Program-made: the position numbers and the translations under genes
Shown: one piece after another, positions 23,101 through 26,191 of the stretch
How the letters are laid out: the number at the start of each line of letters is the position of its first letter
Numbering within the stretch: position 1 is the first letter of the stretch
NCBI RefSeq assembly: GCF_900130045.1
Contig: NZ_FQXT01000004.1
Location: 1-64,000, forward strand
Length of the DNA stretch: 64,000 nucleotides
Direction: 5' to 3'
Source of the DNA: Leeuwenhoekiella palythoae
GTDB taxonomy: Bacteria > Bacteroidota > Bacteroidia > Flavobacteriales > Flavobacteriaceae
The notes under the pieces: model-generated
Database searches by the model: none
What the model was told of the DNA's origin: nothing
Seen by the model: the letters and a program-made list of their open reading frames with translations, nothing else

Positions 23101-25772
23101 GTTGAATTACCGTTATTAAGGGTAGCGCAATTTTGTTCATTTGTATCTAAGATTCCATCATTGTCATCATCACGATCACAACTGTCAGGAACACCGTCTC
23201 CGTCAAAATCTATTGTGTCATCAGAACCCGGACATCGGTCATTTCCATTTATGACTCCGTCACCATCGTCATCACAATTGGTTCCGGTAATTGAAGGATT
23301 TTTACTACTTAAATCATTTTGGCCACTACTTACTAACGTTGGTACACCACGACTACTTACAGTACCGTTTAAACTGGTGTCAGTTTTAAGATTAGCTCTT
23401 GTTATGCTAGTATTACTTCCTTCTAAAGCATCAGGGCAACCATCATTGTCACTGTTTAGGTCAAGATAATCTGGAGTGCCATCAGTGTCTGAGTCTAAAA
23501 CAGAACATGAAAGAGCGCTAAATGGTATTTGTCTTTTACTTATTGAGGGTCCTTGGTAGCTTACTGTTAGAACTTCGCCTCCGGTATTCTCAAAAAAGGT
23601 TACTTGAAATTTGTGATGACCTACGGGTAAACTTATAGAACCACTCCTTTCTTGGTCACCGTGTAAACCATCATTGTTTACAACTTGAATATCATCAATG
23701 AAAAGTTTTGAACCATCATCTGAACTTGTAAAAAATGTATAATTTCCGGCTGTTGATATAAATATTGTTCCGGTGTACCGTATACTGAAGGTTTCACCAT
23801 CTCCTGGAGTGACAAATGCATATAAGGCATCAACATCAAAATCATTAACACGACCTATTGAGGTTGCTCCAGTTCGAGGTATATTATCTACCGTATTTCC
23901 CGAGGGTACACTATTATAAAATTCATAATTTAAAGTTCCGACACAATGTGAAGTTAGGTTTTCGTTTTGATCTAGAATACCATCATTATCGGAGTCCAAG
24001 TCATACTGATTTATAACTCCGTCAAGATCTTTATCATAATTATCATTTACTCCATCAAAATTTGAATCAATAAAATCTGGTAGATCAGTATCTATAAAGT
24101 TTGGTATGCCATCATTGTCGGCATCCGCGTTGGCGTCTGGGTAACCATTGTTTTCAATGGCATCTGCGATTCCATCATTGTCGTCGTCTAGATCAATTGT
24201 ATCAGCCACGCCATCTCCATCGTAATCACATCTTGGAACCTCAAAAGTTCTAGAAGAAGATTCACTACTAATTGCATAAAACCAAGTATTAATAGTTCTA
24301 TTATTTCCAAAATCATCACAGAGATTGGCGTTTGTTGCTGAACCTCCTCCATTTGCTGGAGCTGGTACAGCGGTAGTAGGGTTTGGACCATCCCAAGCGT
24401 GTACAGGGCCTAAAACTCCTTGACCAAGTAGGCTTGAAGAAACTCCAGCACCAGTAGTATTATTATTGGGATTGGAGCAATCGGTGCCAATATTTGTAAG
24501 TTGAGTGTCATCCCAGTAAAGTCTTCTGTTTGGTGTAGAAGGAAATATACCCACTACAGATAAACCATTCTTATTCTGTTCAGCATCGACCATTGGTATG
24601 TTGGTTCGCCCTTGATAAAGAGTGAGTAGAACTTGAACGGAAGCACCTTCATTAACTGGGTTACCCAGACCATCAAGACCGTTCCACGACATAATATGGT
24701 TACCAGGAGTGATTGAATATGCCTCTAAGATGCGGTCTCTAGTACCAGATTGAAAACCAGGTGTGCCATTCAAGTCTAATAATAGTCCAACATCTCCGGC
24801 TTGATCTGTGTAGTAAGGAATGTCATAGTCTCCGGGGCACCCAAAAATTCCTGCACTATCAAAAGAAGGGACACCCACTTCACCATTAGGATAAATGGCG
24901 CTATCGGGACGTGTCAAAAATGTTGGGTAACCGTTGTTTATGTTTACGGATCCATTGACAGATCTTCTATCTTGTATAAAATTGCCAGTGCTATTTACGC
25001 CAGTACTATTAAATGCTAATTGAAACCCAAACGGTCGAAAACCTTCTGAAAACTGTACCTGAATAGTAAAACCATCAGGGGTATAAGTAAAAAAGGTTCC
25101 CTTGAAATCGTTATTGATTTGAGGAGTGAAATTTGATGGGTTATAGGTAATGAAACCCCATTTTTTTGAAAATAAACGCCCTCTTCTTTTAGCGGTTGTC
25201 CCAGATATTACACTAAAATCAAAATACGGTAATAATGCCGCCTCAGGGCCAGTATATGGGCTTACTCCACCATCCGTACTTAAATATATTTCAATGTAGT
25301 AATCTCCAGAGCCTGAATTGGGGTTGAAAACTATGGGAGTATACCCCGATGGAGTAGAGCCAGCAACGTTTGGACCAGCTACTGCTCTTTGATATGTATT
25401 AATAAATCCTGGAGCACCATTGGTCCGCGAAAAAGCAGATGGACCTGCAACAACTGTCCCATTTGGATTTTTAATACGATAATAAACTTGTGTGGAAGCA
25501 TTAGGATTGCCATCAGTTCCTCTAAAGTACGGGTTAACTCCAAAGTACAAATTTTCATTGACGTCATCTGCAATATGAAAATATAATCTTTGGGATTCTG
25601 GGGAATTATAGCCGGGACCATAGGTATTTTGATCGATAAACATAGCCACTCCGTCATTTGGGTCAGGCATTACTTGCGCGGTACCTTCTTGCCCAAATAG
25701 TTTGGAAGTGATCAATCCTATAATAATAGATATTGAAAGTAAATGAAAAAATTTAGGGGTAATTTTATTCAT
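1..25772 (-). CDS. Giant secreted multidomain repeat protein (adhesin-like), C-terminus beyond window
   Basis: One minus-strand frame stays open from an ATG at 25772 to the left edge: at least 8,590 residues with no stop. The start is supported by a signal peptide (MNKITPKFFHLLSISIIIG..., probable cleavage near FGQ). Approximate order from the N-terminus: unique head (residues 25-510); calcium-binding thrombospondin type 3 (TSP3) repeats; PA14 domain (609-754); CshA-like domain (890-1090); Ig-like domain (1178-1290); cadherin-like repeats (1290-1850); a unique domain (1850-2044); long TSP3 array (2044-2920); second Ig-like domain (2948-3070); cadherin-like repeats (3070-3487); then tandem domains of 94, 89/92 and finally 100 residues. 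The composition is Asp/Thr-rich and acidic. Inference: a cell-surface adhesin or stalk exported by Sec and probably the type IX system; the sorting domain would lie in the unseen C-terminus. It is comparable in kind, not by demonstrated homology, to the gliding adhesin SprB. The frame was spot-checked in all regions and is consistent. Confidence 0.9.
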   Translation of the reverse strand, partial: MNKITPKFFHLLSISIIIGLITSKLFGQEGTAQVMPDPNDGVAMFIDQNTYGPGYNSPESQRLYFHIADDVNENLYFGVNPYFRGTDGNPNASTQVYYRIKNPNGTVVAGPSAFSRTNGAPGFINTYQRAVAGPNVAGSTPSGYTPIVFNPNSGSGDYYIEIYLSTDGGVSPYTGPEAALLPYFDFSVISGTTAKRRGRLFSKKWGFITYNPSNFTPQINNDFKGTFFTYTPDGFTIQVQFSEGFRPFGFQLAFNSTGVNSTGNFIQDRRSVNGSVNINNGYPTFLTRPDSAIYPNGEVGVPSFDSAGIFGCPGDYDIPYYTDQAGDVGLLLDLNGTPGFQSGTRDRILEAYSITPGNHIMSWNGLDGLGNPVNEGASVQVLLTLYQGRTNIPMVDAEQNKNGLSVVGIFPSTPNRRLYWDDTQLTNIGTDCSNPNNNTTGAGVSSSLLGQGVLGPVHAWDGPNPTTAVPAPANGGGSATNANLCDDFGNNRTINTWFYAISSESSSRTFEVPRCDYDGDGVADTIDLDDDNDGIADAIENNGYPDANADADNDGIPNFIDTDLPDFIDSNFDGVNDNYDKDLDGVINQYDLDSDNDGILDQNENLTSHCVGTLNYEFYNSVPSGNTVDNIPRTGATSIGRVNDFDVDALYAFVTPGDGETFSIRYTGTIFISTAGNYTFFTSSDDGSKLFIDDIQVVNNDGLHGDQERSGSISLPVGHHKFQVTFFENTGGEVLTVSYQGPSISKRQIPFSALSCSVLDSDTDGTPDYLDLNSDNDGCPDALEGSNTSITRANLKTDTSLNGTVSSRGVPTLVSSGQNDLSSKNPSITGTNCDDDGDGVINGNDRCPGSDDTIDFDGDGVPDSCDRDDDNDGILDTNEQNCATLNNGNSTTRNGDFAQNIFWLSWTGTSIADGIDENDTATLNLPGGGSITATFTNVRDLNLTNPRTYGSDNGNGPSDYFLSDFNTFGGAQLKSDYNLAGASIYANGGGTGNNNDISFDVTFTARTASGTVYTPDLIFADTEETNNLGFPADEYQRVSTNGRNWEIIESVGGTGYNLTGNGSRRVQYNNTGEGVPILRTVDATRLSVEINTAGQNGAQGGQAFAFGVFLECLPRDTDGDAASDSRDTDSDNDGCSDANEAYNNPNADGGDNRFYGTGNPPAVNPDGTVVGATYPGTNSNVTTVNVAPTISIQPTNKTINQGANTTFAVTATGTTLSYQWQVSTNGGGSYSNVANGGVYSGATTNTLTLTNVPYSYNTYRYRVVVTDASYVCSTITSAAAILTVNGVPVANPDTNSTPEDTALNVNAANGVLINDTDADGNTLTVNRFTINGTNYTPGNSAPISGVGIFTLNTNGSYTFTPAANFNGSVPVITYRITDGNGGTASSTLTLSVTPVNDPPVAVNDSNTTPEDVTITVADGAARDLLNNDSDVDGDALNITNFTFDGTTQSAGTTITVANVGALTINANGSYTFAPAANYNGTVPAISYTVSDGSLTATANLAITVTPVNDPPVAGDYTNSTDENTVLNVANGSADDLLPVETDVDGDPISITRFSFNGVNYNAGQSATVTGVGTLVINSNGSYTFTPAANYNGPVPAITFTVSDGTLTDVGSLTLTVDPVNDPPVAIDDANSTNEDTTLTVADGSLDDLLQNDTDLDGDALSISEFTFDVTNYTAGQTASIAGVGDLTINANGSYTFVPASNYNGAVPAITYTVTDGALTDVGNLTLTINAVNDDPIANPDTDTTYEDVTLFIGADEGVLINDTDADGNTLNVTEFTFGGTTVTAGNSVAAAQGELTIYADGSYKFIPAPGFNGAVPAANYTISDSNGGTASSTLTISVTADPCATESTFNWDTVTWAPGSTSNTYNNKNNTSYAFNITPPAGGLESPTPVNAAFYEGDLGSSPSDASQLILSALASNIDGDVISTEILLGESNTGLDGVQFKLFDIDGSSGSVNYQETVTITGYLGGTTVNPILQGTPIHTIAGNTVTSDAFDAPQTGADAAFGVVYASFSTPVDRIVISYGIVSGGTYNAGSAPGFAIYDLTHCFIDVDSDGDGITDSIDLDDDNDGILDTAENLAGLDPNADADGDGVVNYLDDDSTDAAIGDADGLPAAAYDLDGDGIANHLDLDADNDAIPDVLEVGLTDADNDGLVDTAGYGTNGFADELETSADSGVANYTPRNTDANSDIVPNIYNFLDRDSDNDGLSDTEEAFSNNPSYNDTDNDGVIDGFVDADNNGWHDPIDTEATFPTLRNSDADSLPNYLDLDSDGDGIPDTYEGNFEVVDGENDGIVGSGTPADADQDGLADTNDGVIPGFGFGFNADRDGDGVKNVIDIDIDNDGIIDNIEGQPTTGYRAPSGVDTDNDGIDDAYDVNNGGVAIGTINTDGGSAPDYADTNADSEDNEGVDPYDISENATDDSIDLPLDADNNGIVDPSNFIDIDGDGLHDDFENGIFDTTNPLNATNNGQLPTDMPDVDDVGGDRDWRELNNQDKDGDGVADTDDLDDDNDGILDIYEDFNEDGDGNPRTNPSDKDGDGIPNYFDLDSDNDGITDYAESGGTDDPDGNGQPGTGVLDNTEVNDNGIPLAVVGATETESIIVPINTSGSANADFVDLDSDNDGVPDTIEAGGFDPDGDGEYGAGTLNDEDADGLADALDPYDDVQGNTDTPFPTAGTPLVIPDTDGDSIPNHLDLDSDDDTIPDNVEAQTTLGYVYRSDNDTDEDGLDDNYDSSGGVGTGIQPVDTDGDGTPDYLDLDSDNDSLFDIVEAGNPTADTDADGRTNNTVGVNGFDNTYDNGDAYLDFNGIYDNPQTDFPDADNDVNTGGDVDYRDTLDNDNDGVADADDLDDDNDGILDSVENGGTDPTVDSDNDGILDYRDADTAGFVDTNTDGVDDRFDTDLDGIIDQFDTDSDGDNCSDANEAYNDPNADADGNGYYGTGNPPAVNSDGTVTAASYPGTNANVTTPGAAPTITTQPADSSVNEGENTSFTVDATGTTLSYQWQVSTDGGSTFSDITDGGIYSGATTATLNLTAVAYANDGYQYAVVISDATYICDITTSNAATLNVNGNPVAVDDSNSTDEDVDLSVGDGNAGDLLLNDTDADGDVLTITSFTFNGNPYTSGQVASIPNVGDLQINSDGSYTFSPAENYNGTVPTITYTITDGTATDVGELVITVNPINDDPVAVDDTYSVDEDDSVVLTPLDDDTDVDGDVLSIQSINGTTFTGGEQTIAVDNGVVRIDAGGIITFTPDDDFNGSVTIPYTISDGNGGTATANQIITVNAVNDPPVAVDDSYSVDEDDSVVLTPLTGDSDIDGDGLTIESINGTLIAGGAQTIPVTNGTVTIDAGGIITFTPDANYNGPVSFPYVINDGNGATATADQLITVNSVNDDPVAVDDAYTVNEDESVILTPLTGDTDVDGDPLTVQSINGTAVTPGVAQNIAVTNGQVTIATDGTITFVPADDYNGPITFTYTISDGQGGTATASQNINVVSTPDAYDDNFTTNEDTAITDDLFADNGNGPDDLGITPTTAALETNATYGSVTVNTNGTFTYTPNPDYNGTDSFTYTITDANGQSSTATANITITSTPDAVDDVFTVNEDASVSGNLLADNGNGPDDLGSEPTAVALATNAANGSVTINPDGTFTYTPNANFNGTDSFTYTITDANGVSSTASVSVTVIATPDAVDDAFTTSEDTAVSGDLLADNGNGTDDLGVAPTSAALETNAANGSVTVNTNGTFTYTPNADFNGTDSFTYTITDNNGATSTATATVAVISTPDAVDDAFTTNEDTAVSGNLYAGNGSGADDLGSEPTTAALETNAENGSVTVNPNGTFTYTPNTDFNGTDSFTYTITDTNGAESTATATITIVATPDAVDDAFTTDEDTAVSGNLIADNGNGADDLGSEPTAAALDTNATNGSVVVNSDGTFTYTPNTDFNGTDSFTYTLTDNNGITSTATATVTVVSTPDALDDEFTTFEDAAVSGNLFDDNGFGADDLGSTPTTATLLTNGANGNAIVNTDGTYTYTPNANYNGSDSFTYTITDDNGNTSTATVFITIVSTPDAFNDEFTIDEDEVLTDSVFANNENGADDLGTAPTTAALTTSPANGAIIFNTNGTFTYTPDADFNGTDSFTYTITDDNGNTSTATATITLNPIADAVADTFTTDEDTTLNADVSTNDTYTGTATYVYNNDTDNGGSVSMNNDGSFVYTPAPDFVGDETFTYTVTDINSATETVSVTITVNPVADIVPDSDTTNEDVAVTTNVVDNDTFQGTYGTDYAITATTDPANGTITDNGDGTITYTPDPDFNGTDSYTYTVTDVNGDTETTTVTITVNPVADIVADADTTDEDVAVTTNVVDNDTFQGTYGTDYEITATTDPADGTITENGDGTITYTPDPDFNGTDSYTYTVTDVNGDTETTTVNITVNPIVDIVADADTTDEDVAVTTNVVDNDTFQGTYGTDYEITATTDPANGTVTENGDGTITYTPNSDFNGTDSYTYTVTDVNGDTSTETVTITVNPIADAVADTFTTDEDTVLNANVSLNDTYSAAANYVFNGDTSNGGSVDMNPDGSFEYTPAADFAGEETFTYTVTDVNDTDETVTVTITVNPVADIVPDSDTTDEDVAVTTNVVDNDTFQGTYGTDYEITATTDPADGTITDNGDGTITYTPDPDFNGTDSYTYTVTDVNGDTETTTVTITVNPVADIVPDSDTTDEDVAVTTNVVDNDTFQGVYGTDYEITATTDPADGTITENGDGTITYTPDPDFNGTDSYTYTVTDVNGDTETATVTITVNPIVDIVADADTTDEDVAVTTDVVDNDTFQGVYGTDYEITATTDPANGTVTENGDGTITYTPNSDFNGTDSYTYTVTDVNGDTSTETVTITVNPIADAVADTFTTDEDTVLSADVSANDTYTAAASYVFNGDTNNGGSVAMDTDGSFDYTPAADFVGDETFTYTVTDVNGATETVTVTITVNPIADAVADTFTTNEDTVLNADVSANDTYADDATYVYNNDADNGGSISMITSGAFEYTPAPDFAGDETFTYTVTDVNGTTETVSVTITVNPVNDAVADAFTTDEDTVLNADVSANDTYSDDATYVYNNDADNGGSITMQTDGTFEYTPAADFVGDETFTYTATDVNGTTETVTVTITVDPVDDAVADTFTTDEDTVLNADVSANDTYADDATYVYNNDADNGGSITMQTDGTFEYTPAADFVGDETFTYTATDINGTTETVTVTITVDPVNDAVADTFNTDEDTALNADVSTNDTYSANATYIFNGDTDNGGIVAMNPNGTFVYTPAADFVGDETFTYTVTDINGTTETVSVTITVDPIADAVADTFTTDEDTVLNADVSTNDTYTGVVSYAYNDDASNGGSIAMNSDGTFEYTPAFDFVGDETFTYTVTDVNGATETVSVTITVNPVTDAVADTYTIDEDTVLNDDVSANDTYSDDATYVFNGDTNNGGTVVMDPDGTFEYTPAPDFAGEETFTYTVTDFYGATETVSVTITVNPINDAVADTFTTNEDTVLSDNVSTNDTYSDDATYVFNGDTNNGGTVVMNSDGSFDYTPAPDFAGEETFTYTVTDVNNTTETVSVTITVTATPDAIDDSVTTDEDTLVSGNLFVDNGNGADDLGSEPTTAALLTDAANGAAFVNPNGNYTYTPDPDFNGVDSFTYTITDANGAESTATVTVTVNPVSDINNDTDTTLEDDPVTTSVLDNDTFQGVYGTDYNIVAATDPSNGSVVINPDGTITYTPNADFNGSDSYTYSVIDVNGDASTATVNITVLAVADAVDDTATTANETPVEIDVLENDFEVPTAGSLSVSTAPNNGTATVLDNGTPGDPSDDTILYTPDADFFGDDTFSYAICDNNGGCNTAVVTVTVETAVLVATDDDISATPVRGDIGATAVVNVLDNDLINNNPVDPAEVVITPVSAGPLTVNADGTVDVSPNTPAGIYSITYSVCELANGSNCDTATVTVQVAGAALVANDDDLTATPINGFTGGSIGDITANDTLNGVAVADEDIAISITDDNGIDGLQVNNDGTLIIPAGTPAGTYNIVYQICENLNPDNCETATATVEISAAVLVANDDDFSATPITGQTGGNAGDVTTNDTLNGITVNDDDIAITLQNNGGLAGVSIEDDGTIIVPANTPAGTYNIVYQICENLNPGNCDTATATVVVNPAALLANDDDFSATPVNGFTGGNAGDVTLNDTLNGVAVDDGDIAIAIEDFDGLTGASIETNGTVIIPANTPAGTYDIVYRICENLNPTNCDTATVTIVVEAAALVANDDDFSATPITGQTGGNAGDVTTNDTLNGVAVDDGDISIILIDRDGLSGASIENDGTVIIPANAPAGTYNLVYTICENLNTDNCDTATVTVVVNAAALAADDDDFSATPVNGFTGGNAGDVTANDTLNGVAVEDGDITITIQDFDGITGASIDADGTLIIPAGTPAGTYNFVYQICENLNPDNCETGTATVVVNAAAIVANDDDFSATPITGTTGGNAGDVTANDTLNGVAVEDGDITITIQDFDGLSGASIDADGTLIIPANTPARTYNIVYQICEKLNTDNCDTATATVVINAAALVANDDDFSTTPINGFTGGNAGDVTANDTLNGVAVEDGDITITIEDFDGITGASIDNDGTLVIPAGTPAGTYNIVYQICENLNLDNCETGTATIVVNAATLVANDDDFSATPITGQIGGTAGDVTANDTLNGIAVEDGDIEITIVDPNGLSGASIDNDGTLIIPANAPAGTYNLVYSICEKLNPSNCETATATVVVNAAALVANDDDFSATPITGQTGGNAGDVTTNDTLNGVAVEDGDITITVNDQDGLTGVTIDNDGVLNIPAGTPAGTYNIVYRICENLNPDNCETGTATVVVNAAALVANDDDFSATPVTGQTGGNAGDVTTNDTLNGVAVEDGDITITVTDPGGLSGVTVDNDGTIIVPANAPAGTYNIVYQICENLNLDNCETATATVVVNAATLAANDDDFSATPVSGQDGGNAGDVTINDTLNGVAVEDGDITITVTDPNGLSGVTVDNDGVLIIPAGTVAGTYNIVYQICENLNPGNCETGTATVVVAPAALVANDDDFSTTPISGQTGGDAGDVTTNDTLNGVPVEDGDITITVVDPDGLSGITVDNDGTLMIPAGTPAGTYNIVYQICENLNLSNCETATATVVVDAATLAANDDDFSATPVSGRNGGNAGDVTANDTLNGAAVEDGDITITVNDPDGLTGITIDNDGVLNIPVGTPAGTYNIVYQICENLNPDNCETATATVVVNAATLVANDDDFSGNPITGQTGGDAGDVTTNDTLNGVAIEDGDITISISDPDGLSGVTIDNDGTLMIPAGTPAGTYNIVYQICENLNLDNCETATATVVVNAATLVANNDDFSATPITGQAGGNAGDVTANDTFNGVAVEDGDITITVADSDGLAGLTIENDGTVIIPAGTPAGTYNVVYQICENLNPGNCETGTATIVVNPAALVANDDDFSATPILGQNGGNAGDVTTNDTLNGVAVEDGDITISIADPDGLTGVTIDNDGTVIIPANTPEGTYNIVYQICENLNPSNCETATATVVVNAATLVASDDDFSATPVSGQNGGNAGDVTANDTLNGVAVEDGDITITVADPDGLTGVTIDNDGTVIIPAGTVAGTYNIVYQICENLNSGNCETGTATVVVSAATLAANDDDFTTTPVSGQNGGNASDVTANDTLNGVAVEDGDITISIQDLDGLSGATIDNDGTLIIPAGTPAGTYNIVYQICENLNLSNCETATATVVVNAATLVANSDDFSATPIAGQNGGNAGDVTANDTLNGVAVEDGDITITVQDPDGLSGVTIDNDGILIIPAGTPAGTYTIVYQICENLNSGNCDTASITVLVNAATITANDDDFSGTPIAGQTGGNAGDVTINDTLNGVAVEDGDITISIVDPDGLNGVTIDNDGTLMIPSATPAGTYNIVYRICENLNLSNCETATATVVVDPATIAAIPDDFSGSPVNGLTGGIAGDVTANDTFNGAPVNDDDIFITDDGGLAGASIDDDGNLIIPPNTPAGSYTIVYTICENLNPGNCGSAPITVAVGAATIDAVDDDFTAIPVDGFDGGSTASVYSNDTLNGNSFGNTKVTPSIIDNDGITDLDILSDGTLVIPMQTPPGTYTITYQICESLNAGNCDTAQVTLLINSPVVDAVNDDFSATTINGLDGGSAGNVFSNDLVNTRMANATYVAVTVVDEGGLTGVTINSNGILEVPAGTAIATYTVTYQICDVLNPANCDTATALVNVGGGDVNANNDDYSLTPVDGYEGATLPNVLVNDLINGNPATTANVNLSLINNGGINGLTLNPDGTVTVPSGTAAGSYSVIYQICDQINTGECDSATITIVVDLPELTAVPDDYTGTPINGFVGGTTPNIISNDLVNGDPITPANVTIRLINSGGINGLQVNSDGTITVPAGVPAGDYTLQYRICGVINPSNCSSTTVELRIIAPTITATIDDFTGTAVNGQTGGIAGDVTANDFLNGALVNDDDIDISLISTGGLNGVELNNDGTINVPPLTPNGNYVITYSICENLNPGNCDTNSATILVGASNIALTDDDFSATPISGRNGGIPGNV
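8145..8973 (-). repeat. Transitional single-copy domains between repeat blocks
   Basis: This part of the giant protein joins the 300-bp array to the 267-bp array. It encodes about three cadherin-like/Big_9-type units resembling different neighbours. One has features such as TPDADFFGDDTFSYAICDNNGG (8180-8500). One resembles the 276-bp type with VLDNDTFQGVYGTDY (8500-8740). One resembles the 282-bp type with DNGNGADDLGSEPTT (8740-9000). The mixture suggests shuffling among unit types. Confidence 0.6.
8974..13330 (-). repeat. Tandem array of 267-bp and 276-bp domain repeats
   Basis: The marker coding for a DEDT-like turn (plus strand gtgtcttc or acatcttc) occurs at 8974, 9241, 9508, 9775, 10042, 10309, 10576, 10843, 11110, 11386, 11662, 11938, 12205, 12481, 12757, 13033 and 13300. 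The intervals are 267 bp eight times, 276 three times, 267, 276 three times, 267. The 267-bp type (89 residues) carries DFVGDETFTYTVTDVNG-like and TVTVTITVNP-like segments. The 276-bp type (92 residues) carries NDTFQG.YGTDYEITATTDP and DGTITYTP. They resemble the cadherin-like/Big_9 (tandem-95) repeats common in huge bacterial adhesins. Confidence 0.9.
11110..13300 (-). repeat. Higher-order duplication of a 1,095-bp four-domain block
   Basis: Within the 267/276 array the pattern 276+276+276+267 bp (1,095 bp) occurs twice in succession, 11110-12205 and 12205-13300. The first unit of each copy (from 11161 and from 12256) is nearly identical over about 200 bp, including at silent positions. This contrasts with the rest of the array, where units differ at many third positions. 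The second and third units are also very similar; the fourth is more diverged. This indicates a comparatively recent in-frame segmental duplication. Confidence 0.8.
13331..15310 (-). repeat. Tandem array of seven 282-bp (94-residue) repeats
   Basis: The segment coding for (T)PDAVDD-like residues recurs at 13331, 13613, 13895, 14177, 14459, 14741, 15023 and 15305, seven intervals of exactly 282 bp. Each unit reads approximately TPDAVDDxFTT.EDTAVSGDL, then ADNGNGPDDLG, then TTAALETNATYGSVTVN and DGTFTYTPN.DFNGTDSFTYTITDANG. These are cadherin-like/Big_9-type modules distinct from the two arrays on the C-terminal side. Confidence 0.88.
15311..16560 (-). repeat. Cadherin/VCBS-like repeats following the second Ig-like domain
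   Basis: About four units of the giant protein. They carry DDPVAVDDAYSVDEDDSVVL, GDSDIDGDGLTI, SINGT and TFTPDANYNGPVSFPYVI-like segments. Spacing is roughly 300-310 bp and less regular than in the later arrays. Asp-rich DxDxDG segments between units are typical calcium-binding linkers. The unit nearest 16260-16560 (GSYTFSPAENYNGTVPTITY) is the same type as units at 20220-21900, linking the two cassettes. Confidence 0.7.
16561..16935 (-). other. Ig-like domain 2 of the giant protein
   Basis: Encodes a classical Ig-like pattern: PTITTQPADSSVNEGE, SYQWQVSTDGGSTFSDI, then GATTATLNL and YQYAVVISDATYICD. It is preceded by the linker YPGTNANVTT and by TSP3 repeats, exactly as in the first Ig-like domain at 21900-22245, so the two are paralogous. 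Confidence 0.7.
16936..19640 (-). repeat. Long thrombospondin type 3-like calcium-binding repeat array
   Basis: About 870 residues of the giant protein built of short DxDxDGxxD motifs such as DSDNDGIPD and DDLDDDNDGILD. They are interspersed with variable linkers (YGTNGF, YNDTDNDGV). At DNA level this shows as dense plus-strand atcattatc / gtcatcatc words. TSP3 repeats bind many calcium ions and typically form a compact, protease-resistant rod. Smaller TSP3 clusters occur at about 22380-22440, 23130-23290, 23440-23510 and 23960-24230. Confidence 0.85.
19641..20220 (-). other. Unique domain of the giant protein between TSP3 and cadherin-like regions
   Basis: About 195 residues beginning near TESTFNWDTVTWAPGSTSNT and ending IYDLTHCF. 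It is not a repeat of anything else in the window. It contains VDRIVISYGIVSGGTYN and TVTITGYLGGTT, giving a beta-rich impression. Similar stand-alone domains are seen in flavobacterial surface proteins next to TSP3 repeats, but I cannot name the family. Confidence 0.5.
20221..21900 (-). repeat. First block of cadherin-like repeats in the giant protein
   Basis: About five to six units of roughly 310-330 bp. They share DDPPVA, EDTTLTV, GDLLPNDVDVDGD-like, GELTINANGSYTFTP and NYNGAVPAITYTVSDG elements. They lie between the first Ig-like domain and the unique domain at 19641-20220. The unit type matches PF17963/VCBS-like modules. No exact periodicity, unlike the arrays nearer the C-terminus. Confidence 0.7.
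21901..22245 (-). other. Ig-like domain 1 of the giant protein
   Basis: Encodes PTISIQPTNKTINQGANTTF, LSYQWQVSTNGGGSYSNV and ATTNTLTLTNV followed by YRYRVVVTDASYVCS. This is a bacterial Ig-like fold signature with the invariant Trp in YQW and a Cys near the end. It is immediately preceded by a YPGTNSNVTT linker shared with the second Ig-like domain. Confidence 0.7.
22450..23110 (-). other. CshA-like non-repetitive domain of the giant protein
   Basis: Encodes NIFWLSWTGTSIADGI, ATLNLPGGGSITATFTNV, ISFDVTFTARTASGTVYTPDLI, FADTEETN and FAFGVFLECLP-like segments. The WLSWTG...LP.GG.ITATF pattern and the FADTEE motif resemble CshA-type surface adhesin domain NR2, which occurs in many Bacteroidota surface proteins. 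The assignment is by remembered pattern only. In streptococcal CshA the non-repetitive region is the ligand-binding part. Confidence 0.55.
23510..23945 (-). other. PA14 domain of the giant protein
   Basis: Encodes LNYEFYNSVPSG, FSIRYTGTIFISTAGNYTFF, TSSDDGSKLFIDDIQVVNNDG and LPVGHHKFQVTFFENTGGE. The aromatic strand (NYTFFTSSDDGSKLFIDD) and the GxHxFxVxFFEN strand are the diagnostic PA14 signature. PA14 domains often bind glycans. Its place close to the N-terminus puts it at the far end of the molecule if the protein is anchored through its C-terminus. Confidence 0.85.
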
Positions 25773-25822
25773 ATAAGCGTCGATTTTATTGCTCGTAATA
25801 TTTTTCTTACAAAAGCCTTATT

Positions 25823-25854
25823 CAAACATTAAAGCTATTAATATTTGTTGACAA
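25823..25854 (-). promoter_or_regulatory. Possible Bacteroidota-type promoter of the giant gene
   Basis: On the minus strand, TTG (25852-25854), 20 bp, then TAATGTTTG (25823-25831), about 50 bp before the ATG. The Bacteroidota consensus is TTG, about 19 bp, TAnnTTTG; here the -7 element has one extra base, so this is a weak match. Confidence 0.3.
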
Positions 25855-26106
25855 TCTTTTGCTTTTTGTTGATAAACAAGCTTTTTCTGTCGGTTAATTT
25901 ACGTAATGTGTCGGTGAATGGTTTTGAGCTGGCTTTATTTGATAAGAAGAAATAATGGAATAAAATAGGTTTTTCTTACAAAAAAAATGAGGTTAATTGC
26001 CTTTAGGTGTATATTTTGTATGAATACAACTACATTTTTACCGTAAAACCTGTAGCTTTTAAAAAAGTGTTAAATTTTGCAGGGTTTTCTAAAATAAAAG
26101 CAAAAA

Positions 26107-26130
26107 TTATTTTTTACTTGTAAAAAATAA
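26107..26130. terminator. AT-rich inverted repeat downstream of brnQ-like gene
   Basis: TTATTTTTTAC (26107-26117) and GTAAAAAATAA (26120-26130) are perfect reverse complements separated by TT. It lies about 130 bp after the brnQ-like stop codon. It could be a weak terminator or simply an AT-rich palindrome; the stem has only one G-C pair. Confidence 0.3.
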
Positions 26131-26191
26131 CAATAGCAACCTAAGTTATTATATTATAGCTTGTTAAAAGTGTGTTTGATACCTTTAATCT

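Noticed and set aside
19097-25657. Minus-strand frames of 67-92 codons within the giant gene in a second frame
   Set aside because: They overlap the giant frame completely and encode Leu/Gln-rich products typical of off-frame translation of Asp/Thr-rich coding DNA.
1-25772. Frameshift or gene split within the giant gene
   Set aside because: Translation at about 60, 8230, 15300, 17230, 20225, 22445, 24245 and 25400 all falls in the same frame as the ATG at 25772 and gives sensible protein; no stop was found.
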